Shown: positions 57,323-64,000 of the stretch, one piece after another
Numbering within the stretch: the stretch's first letter is position 1
Layout: the number at the start of each line of letters is the position of its first letter
NCBI GenBank assembly: GCA_027603945.1
Contig: JADIIU010000025.1
Span: 62,001 to 126,000 of the forward strand
Origin: Terramyces sp. JEL0728
Lineage: Eukaryota > Chytridiomycota > Chytridiomycetes > Rhizophydiales > Terramycetaceae
DNA: 64,000 nucleotides
Direction: 5' to 3'
Made by a program: the position numbers and the translations under genes
The notes under the pieces: model-generated
What the model was told of the DNA's origin: nothing
The model's input: only the letters and a program-made list of their open reading frames with translations
Database searches by the model: none

Positions 57323-57876
57323 ATGGAGGATAAAATTGAAACTGAAATCCAACTTGGAAAATGGGACGATTCAGTACTTATAGATACCTGGAATTTAGCG
57401 CTTGCTGAATATAATGTAATCCATATTGACGATAGAAACACTATTCTATTGATCCTGAAATTAGACCTCAAAAGAAGAACAAGAGGAAAAAACAGGAATT
57501 CAAAGAAATGCAGCCGGTAACTAGCAAAAAACCAGATCACTGGATCCCAATAGTAGAAGATGAACCGATGGAAACCGATCCGACTGATGAACAACCCCAA
57601 GATTTGGAAGACGGAGAATTCCAAGAGACCACTAATCAGACCCAACCTAACAGATTGCTAAACAATTTGTTTCCATCAATCGAATTACAGTGCGACTCGT
57701 GCAATGAATCAGATCCAACAACGAGCAAGCTAATTGCTCGGATAATGCCCGTGTACTACAAGGGATACCAAGACGGCTCCGAGGGAAAAGAGAGCTCAGC
57801 GATTGATGATAAACTGGAACAAGCTTGGTACACTGCTGGGTATGAGACCGGACAACATGTATCCACTAATTTATGA
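57323..57876 (+). CDS. SMN1: SMN homologue (snRNP assembly), no Tudor domain
   Basis: Two exons (intron 57416-57435) give 177 residues. The N-terminal Gemin2-binding helix (GKWDDSVLIDTWNLALAEY) and the C-terminal YG-box (VYYKGYQDGS...AWYTAGYETG) are both clear. The central Tudor domain of animal SMN is absent, replaced by an acidic linker, as in the fission yeast protein. SMN oligomers load Sm rings onto U snRNAs in the cytoplasm. It starts 16 bp after the carrier stop. With PML1 next door it gives two splicing-related genes within 2 kb. Confidence 0.88.
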
Positions 57877-57899
57877 GAAATCTAATATATTTACGTTGA

Positions 57900-58099
57900 C
57901 TACTTCTTTTCCTCTTTTGCGGATTTCTTGGCGGCCATCGCAGCAATATCTCTTTCCTTTCTTTGCAGTGGTGTTAAATCTAAGTTACTCTGCAATTACT
58001 ATCTTCCTTTCTACCTCCAGGCTGCTTGTTCTTGTCATTTTTTGCTCTGGCCAAGTCTCTTTGGTTGCCGCCTACAGGTTAGCTTGTCGTACGAGTCAT
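57900..58099 (-). CDS. SERF: SERF/4F5-family small protein
   Basis: A 52-residue gene split over three exons by introns 58072-58092 (21 nt) and 57980-57999 (20 nt). The spliced protein starts MTRGNQRDLARAKNDK and ends RKERDIAAMAAKKSAK, the full SERF pattern. SERF/MOAG-4 proteins are highly charged, disordered and modulate amyloid nucleation and RNA-bound condensates. Exon 1 is only 7 nt (ATG ACT C), so no ORF finder would report it. Its stop is 23 bp from the SMN stop on the other strand. Confidence 0.92.
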
Positions 58100-58411
58100 C
58101 AACTACAGGTAGAAAAATACCGCTAAACAACTAGAGAAAAAGGAACGCCACCCATGAGATTTTTGATTCCACCTCTCCCACGGTTCGCAGTAGAAAAAAA
58201 ACCTGAAAACCAAATCCCAAATACGCGGCAAATACCCGTCGGCATGCTCGTTGTAAGTGCAAACCCGTAGTGGTATTTGCATACCCTTGCTTTAGCAACT
58301 TAATTTTTTTTTACTTTTTTGCCATACTGAGCACAACGATTGGCTATCGCATTGTTGTCATTGTTATTTTTCACTAAATTAAATTCGAAAGCAGCATATA
58401 CTTGATTCAAC
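58100..58411. other. Divergent intergenic region with a hairpin and a T-run
   Basis: This 312-bp gap separates SERF and the KH/SAM gene. It holds a perfect 9-bp inverted pair, GCAAATACC (58228-58236) and GGTATTTGC (58272-58280), with a 35-nt loop. A run of T follows at about 58307-58315, as in Pol III terminators. No tRNA, U6 or SRP motif was recognised. It may be a small structured RNA on the plus strand or simply a bidirectional promoter. Confidence 0.35.
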
Positions 58412-61400
58412 ATGGCCGAAGCGCTTACAATGACATGTACAACATTCGGATACGATGTTGTAAAATATAATTTCGACGACCATTCACCACAGAAAATAGA
58501 GTCGCTAATGACGGATAAGGTTATCAAAATATGTGAACAGGCAATGAATATTTACAAATGCAACGTAAAATACAAATGCAACGAAACAATTGGACACAGA
58601 GACAGCGGTAAATACACAACAAAATTCACAGTGACGGTCATTGGACCATTCACACAAGTAATGAACACCAAATCGCTATTGCTATCGTCTAATCCATCGC
58701 AGGTAACTGATATCTGACGCAGACGGTGATTATCATCAAAACAATTCGGAACATCATACTGAATGATGCAGGGGAAATGAAGCTGATTGTAAAGAATAAA
58801 CTGGAGGAAATCAAATCGCAGACAGATACTCAAATCACTTGTGTAGGAGGGAATACGCATGTGGTGGGAGAGCCAGAGTTGCCACAGTCTATGGATATGG
58901 AGATATTTGGGCAGGTGGAGCAAGCAGAGAAAGCAAGATTATTATGCTTGTCATTATTGGAGGAACTAGTATTTCTCACTTAACAGTAGTTTGGACAGAG
59001 CATGTCTCAAATAACAGTAAACCCAAGAATGCATTACATTGTCGCTGGTCGAAAACGAGTTGCATTGAATGCTATTATGCATGAAACAAATACCAACTTT
59101 TATTTACCCATTCCGTTCACTTTATTCCCAAAGAAAGATGATACCGACACTTACCCATCGACTATAATTATTACTGGAGATACCAATTCGATAAAAGACG
59201 CAAAAACTCGATATCAGTCGCTCTTGCGCTCTATTGTAAGTTCTTTTTGATTATTAGGAATCCAAGGTTATTACTAAACAAATACCGTGCCTGCCAAGGA
59301 AACTTGAATGGCTCTTTACGTTTAGAAAGCAAGAGATACGAAAAATAATGAGTGATAATTCTGTAGACTTTTCGTTTGCTAATTATAACGGCAATGCAAT
59401 TACTGTCATGGGCTGTGAAGCTCATCTGATCGAAAGGGCAATAAGAGCAATCAAGCGATTGGTAATCTCGAACTAACAAAGATTTGCGACTACTATGTTG
59501 CCAGCATACAAACTGCAAACAATTTAGAGAATGCAGACAACTTTGTAAGGTTCTGCACCGACCTAACTCCTGTATTAAACTCGACCAGTAGCAAGAACAA
59601 GGTGGAGATTGTTATCTACCGCAATATTATCGAGATATACGGCACTAATGAAAACACAAAACAGGCTTATCAAGATTTGACTGCTTCCGAGCTAATCAAA
59701 ATTAGGGATACCAAAATACAAATTGAATTGGGGATGGAGCACCGTGAATTTATCAATGGAAAAAAGAACGGCAAGATAAATAGAATCACCAAAGTGTCCG
59801 GCTGTCGGATTGTATTCCAAGAGAACCCCAACGCCTACAACATGATGATTGATTTGTATTCCTCTGTGCCAAACTGTTTGCTGACTGGTATCGCTATGCT
59901 AGAAGAAGAATTGCCCGCAGAAATGTCCTTCCATATCCCAGAAGCTTTCCACAAGAGAATTATCGGGGTTGGCGGGAAGAATATCCAGAAAATTATGAAG
60001 AGATACGGCGTGTATGTCAAATTCTCCAACACCGAAGAATATGCGCAACTTGGAGGCTACTATGAAAATGAAGATAATGTGATATGCCGAACTCCATCCA
60101 AAAATGCTGAAAACCTTAAAGACCTTAAAGCCACTATCATTGAAGCTGTAAACGCGACAGAGTTGATTGAATCTCAAGAAACCATCGAACTGCCTCGACA
60201 GCTAACCTTTTGGTTTAGTGGAGTAAACAGAGAGTTTATTAACCGCATGGAATCGGAATTTAGAATTAGAGTGTCCCTGCCAGATAAGGAATCTGGAATA
60301 GATTTAATTAAATTAGATGGCCCTACTTCGCTTTTGCCACAAATCAAAGCGAAATTTCAGGTATTTAGTAGCTTATCGCAGACTCAAGTGCCATTTATAT
60401 CCAATATTGATATTCCAGGGACAGTAGCGGCCTTTAATTTATTTAACCATTCTGATTTCTCAAAGCTCAAGTCCAAGCTGAAAGTAGAGCTCGATTTGGA
60501 TATCGTGCTGTATTTCAAAGAGGTTGAAAGGGATTTTGAAGTAGATTTTGCTATTTTCTTACTTCACCCTTCATCTTTGTCTATCAACTCCTATGCAGAA
60601 GCCAAAAACTCAATTATAAAATTGTTTACTCAACACCAGGTATCTATATGCTTATACAGGTTCCGTTTACTAGCGTATCCAAATCAGAATCCTACGCTAA
60701 TTTGAACCCAATGTTTAACCAAAACTACGACTCTTTCCAGCATTTCAACAGCAAACTGTTGGCACCTTCATCAACAGGTACTCATTCTTTGATATAGAAA
60801 CCCCTCCTCAAGTTCGAAATAGTGCAACTGGATTCGGAGGATTCTTTTCGTCATCTGGCAGCGTTCCAAATATTAGACAATTGTTTGATGAAACCCCTGC
60901 TGCTCCTCCGGGATTGATAAGGTCAGGATCTGATGCAAGACCAAAAGCAACCTCTGTGATTGGTAGGCCAGCGCAGATGGTACGTTTTACTAACGTTAGC
61001 GAACACCACTAAATGAAAAAACAGATTATTTACGGCAAGCAGCCCTAAACAGAACCGCCATCACTATGCCAGACCTATCTGTCCTTGGAGTAGGGAAAAG
61101 CGCTTCTATGAATGATATTATGCAAGCTGGAATGAATCAGGAGCCTACGGGGTTTGTCGATCCATTTGGGTATAGATCTTCATGGGCAGCACCTCAATTC
61201 AATAAGAGCTTGTCGAGCGCAGCAATTATGACTGAAGTATTCATATGCTAACGTAGAATACCGGTTTGCCACCAAGTTATCCTAGAGAACAGCCTACCGA
61301 ATATCCCATTAGTCCAACAGACATTGAATTTGACCAAAAGATGGAGGATCAAGTTCTTGCGTTGGACAAACAAGATTCTGGAGAATCAAACAGTAGTTTC

Positions 61401-61625
61401 AATTTAATGATAGGAATTGCTCGCGTATTAGAGTCGATTGATCATGCAAAGTATTTACCACTGTTCATTGAACACGAAATTGACTACCAGACATTTTTAA
61501 CGCTTGAAGACGCAGATTTAAAAGAGCTAGGTATCAAAGCTCTTGGGTCTCGCAAAAAGATTTTGTCAGTGATCAAGGAGTGCAACACTAAACCTAAAGC
61601 TTCCCGATCACCAGAACACAATTGA
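58412..61625 (+). CDS. Multi-KH and SAM RNA-binding protein, Bicaudal-C like
   Basis: Nine exons (introns 58703-58722, 58969-58989, 59236-59257, 59462-59481, 60640-60659, 60778-60797, 60980-60999, 61237-61256) give 1016 residues. The N-terminal two thirds look like serial KH-type folds, mostly degenerate. The clearest has FHKRIIGVGGKNIQKIMKRY with an intact GxxG loop near residue 485. A disordered Pro/Ser region (APPGLIRSGSDARPK) precedes a C-terminal SAM domain at about 947-1003 (YLPLFIEHEIDYQTFLTLEDADLKELGI). KH repeats plus a terminal SAM is the Bicaudal-C order; BicC silences mRNAs via CCR4-NOT and polymerises through its SAM. Strict orthology is not proven. Confidence 0.8.
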
Positions 61626-61699
61626 TACCTTATGGTTTTACTATACCTTTTTGTGGATTTTTATACCATGTATTTCTTGTAATAAAACTTTTACTTTTT

Positions 61700-61793
61700 G
61701 ATAGATCAGAGGTGCAAAAGCATAGTTTGTTTCTACGTAGGCGGGCTGTCAGACCCTTCGGAAACACGGACCAATTGCCTCATCATGTCTTTC
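61700..61793 (-). ncRNA. Candidate C/D-box snoRNA
   Basis: In the 350-bp gap between two convergent genes, the minus strand has a C box ATGATGA (61780-61786) and a D box CTGA (61706-61709). A short terminal stem (GAAAGA at 61788-61793 with TCTATC at 61700-61705) closes the unit. Inside, 61761-61774 reads TTGGTCCGTGTTTC, complementary to the near-universal LSU rRNA stretch GAAACACGGACCAA, a region known to carry 2'-O-methyl sites. A CCGA D'-like box (61758-61761) abuts that guide; another CTGA is at 61749-61752. C' is not clear. The rest of the gap (61626-61975) is AT-rich with T-runs and shows no other feature. Confidence 0.55.
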
Positions 61794-61975
61794 AACTGAA
61801 AAAAAGATTCTGACGAATGTTTTTTTGGTTCAACTTTTTTTCTTTTTTCTTGAATTTTATACAGAAAAACTCAACCAATCAAATTCGTGTAAATTTGTTG
61901 GACGTTTGAAATATTGGATTAAAGGCGCGCTTCAATAGAGGATTTAGCTGTTACTTTATTGAGTGGATTCAGAGT

Positions 61976-63187
61976 TTATTTTCGGTCGATATTGAGGAGT
62001 GCAATTTCTTCGCCGTCTTTGTTGTCATTTAGATACGGCTTTGGAATACTAAAACTGTTTTCGGGATTCGACTCTGTAAATTCTGTCTTCTGTATTCCAG
62101 TAGGGCTGGGGTCTAAGTGTGCATAATCCAAAGTCTTAAAGTCCACGCCAGGCTCATCATTAAATTTCAGAAATACAGCTGTTCCTCTTTGCTGTATGGA
62201 GTATCTATAAAGTAGAATTAGTGCTGAGATGAGCCGGTTTCTTACCTGCTGCTGCCACAAGTGACATGTTCCAAAAGAAACCAACCACATCGGCAGTACA
62301 GCCGATTGGAGGCTGGCCCGGCTGCATATTCCTCACTGCTGGCAGTGCAAATAACATTGATGTGACAACACCAGTTGTCGGGCCTTCAATCTTTTGATTC
62401 AGCCAAACATGCGACATTGACATTAGAAAAACGCCTACATCAAGGGAGATTACCCATAGACATAACCCACATCAGCACCACAATGAACAATGAAAAGAAT
62501 TTCTGAGAAATTCCTCGTGTAAACTGAATCCCCACTCTAACTGCAGTATTATTCCTTGAAAGGCTGCTATCGTCAAGAATAAAATCTGTTCTCCATTCAT
62601 CCATCGTATTGGTTATCTCTGTTAAGGCATTCTTACCGAAAAGGATAGTGGGACGTCGAATTGGTTTCCTTCATCCGTAATTGAAGTGGATGCATCAAAA
62701 TAAAACGTAGACTCGTACGCATCGAATGGATATGCGTTAGGGTTACCCGTTTGTAGCGGCAAATCTAAATCTCTAGCTGCGATCATCTGTCCTCGAGCGA
62801 GCAGAATCTCTTTGGAGTCGACTGTAAGTAAAATCTATCTCAAATATGGCTTACGTCTTCAGCAAGTATCGGATTAATATTATTCCCTTTTAGAAATCGT
62901 CCTTTTGGTTTGAACTCTACGTGTAACCGATAAGTAAATGCGGTGCGTTCAAATGTAGTCGTGTTGCAATAAACAGCGAGACCATTAAATGCAGGAAGGG
63001 CGACTTGCGGATGTGCTGGATCTCTATTTATGTAGCTAGTTGTGGAACTTGAAAACCAGGTGGAATTCGAGAAAACGCCAGTTAACACAACTACTACTAT
63101 GAGTGAAATTGCTCCGCAAATGAATCGTATGCCCCGTTTTTGTAATTCTAGCTGCTGCTTTATACTGAGCAAGTTGGCGATTGACAT
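61976..63187 (-). CDS. DUF4436 multi-pass membrane protein
   Basis: Five exons (introns 62835-62854, 62617-62636, 62435-62453, 62224-62245) give 376 residues. TM1 near the N-terminus (FICGAISLIVVVVLTGVF) leads into an extracellular or lumenal domain with several NxT sequons and YPFDAYESTFYF. Three more helices follow, with LFALPAVRNMQPGQPPIGCTADVVGFFWN, the hallmark block of DUF4436. The last helix (SLVAAAALILLYRY) appears only after removing a 22-nt intron. The C-terminal tail is cytosolic. DUF4436 proteins occur in fungi and actinobacteria; function not established. Confidence 0.85.
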
Positions 63188-63423
63188 TTTCAGTTATTGG
63201 ATAAATCGGAATGACGTGAATAACATTAAATTTAGAATTACACTCTCGCTCAACAATAAACTTGGAGTTGGCCAGGTGTCACTGCAGCACCTTGCTACCT
63301 TAAATTTGCAAGCAGTCGTGCTTATTCGGTCAATGAGGGCCGTCATCCGGTCAGCTGCAATTACAAAATAACTCTCTGGGCAACCTCTCATATGGCTAGT
63401 TTATTTTTTTTTTGTTTTTGAAA

Positions 63424-64000
63424 ATGGGGAAAAAAAGAGTATTTCAAATGCTAACGATAGTCCAAGAAGAGGACACATGCAAAGGAGGCTCCAGACCAGA
63501 CAATTCCAAGATCGTTCGTAATTAAATCTGGCGATGTTTCTTCCTCTGTAATTCAATTGGTGAGGGATATCAGAACCGTCATGGAACCCAATACAGCCAA
63601 GAATTTAAAAGTTGAAATGATTTAATGTTAGGAAAGGAAAGGAAACAAAATCAAGGATTTCTTGATGATTGCAGGTCAGCTTATGGTTACCCATTTGCTT
63701 GTATTTTCAAAATCATCAAATGGTGGTGTTAATTTAAGAATTGGAAGAATTCCCAGAGGACCAACGATTACTTTCCATGTTGAATCGTATGTGCTTGCCA
63801 AGGATGTGCTGCATTTACAGAAAAAACCAAAATCGCCAGGAACGGAATTTCTTGCTTCCCCACTAGTAGTATTGAATGGGTTTGGCGATAAATCTTCAAA
63901 AAAGGTGGTATTGATGGCCACCATGCTCCAAAATATGTTTCCTTCAATCAAGGTATCCAAGGTATTTGCAAGTTTACAAAAGATGAAATTGTCTGAAGCT
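63424..64000 (+). CDS. SSF1: SSF1/PPAN Brix-domain ribosome biogenesis factor (3' truncated)
   Basis: The N-terminal part of a Brix protein runs off the window end. Spliced: MGKKRSKKRTHAKEAP, PRSFVIKSGDV, LVRDIRTVMEPNTAKNLKERKGNKIKDFLM, then RIPRGPTITFHV and PLVVLNGFGDKSSKK, all characteristic of Ssf1/Peter Pan. It acts in the nucleolus in 27S pre-rRNA processing for the 60S subunit. Introns are 63439-63460 (22 nt), 63611-63631 (21 nt, in phase but with a stop) and probably 63962-63982 (21 nt, in phase and stop-free). The last is favoured because SKMKLSEA fits the family better than the retained version. Confidence 0.92.

Noticed and set aside
58185..58215. tRNA B-box-like GGTTCGCA near 58190
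   Set aside because: No matching A box or cloverleaf could be drawn around it.
61741..61790. Plus-strand fragment of LSU rRNA (GAAACACGGACCAA)
   Set aside because: Only about 14-16 nt match and the flanks do not. C and D boxes on the other strand fit an antisense guide better than an rRNA fragment.
1..64000. CRISPR arrays, operons, Shine-Dalgarno sites, bacterial mobile elements
   Set aside because: The window is clearly eukaryotic; no direct-repeat arrays, transposases, reverse transcriptases or terminal inverted repeats were seen.

Overview
This is eukaryotic nuclear DNA with about 36% GC by eye, and it is extremely gene-dense. Thirty-nine protein-coding genes fill the window, with intergenic gaps often of only 12-60 bp. 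Most genes are broken by spliceosomal introns that are almost all 18-24 nt long. I inferred about 135 of them from frame changes inside recognisable protein families. They begin GTA or GTG, carry a TAAY-like element (ctaat, ttaat, ctaac) and end in AG only 4-8 nt later. The gene set fits an early-diverging, zoosporic fungus or a close opisthokont relative (rozellid-, aphelid- or chytrid-like). It contains fungal-type SMN without a Tudor domain, TOM1/HUWE1, TRS120, SEC6 and SSF1. It also contains centriole genes (HYLS1, POC5) and genes usually thought of as animal-like (HROB, ADHFE1, KH+SAM Bicaudal-C type, PCYOX1). The lineage call is inference.

Layout. 1-10 kb: five divergent copies of an unrecognised seven-TM protein family, interleaved with NSE3 and TRAPPC9/TRS120. 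10-22.7 kb: HYLS1, LMBD2, cyclophilin-40, an SM-family protein, C9orf85, ChaC, the longest gene-free stretch (1.3 kb), long-chain acyl-CoA synthetase and TCF25. 22.7-33 kb: one 3342-residue HECT ubiquitin ligase. 33-44 kb: SEC6, HROB, hydroxyacid-oxoacid transhydrogenase, CTU1, a transcriptional-type cyclin, a novel split condensation-domain protein and an atypical small GTPase. 44-51 kb: POC5, RPAIN, an unknown Cys-rich protein, a C1-RhoGAP, an FSIP1-like protein and a prenylcysteine oxidase. 51.5-55 kb: two pairs of Ser-rich paralogues in an A-B-B'-A' order. 55-64 kb: DnaJ, SNIP1/PML1, peroxisomal carrier, SMN, a 52-residue SERF gene, a KH/SAM RNA-binding protein, a candidate C/D snoRNA, a DUF4436 membrane protein and the start of SSF1.

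The most unusual signals are the ultrashort introns and their variants. Two sites have intron-sized units stacked head to tail with no exon between them (15555-15613, three units; 39773-39813, two units). Two introns lack the 3' AG, two look like GC-AG introns, and two sites may hold 6-nt microexons. The tandem seven-TM family and the condensation domain interrupted by a coiled coil plus SAM-like insert are the best candidates for undescribed proteins.

Exon joins were done by hand from sequence and family knowledge, with no search. For most spliced genes the summed coding length is a multiple of three, which supports the joins. In-phase introns without stops cannot be proven without RNA.
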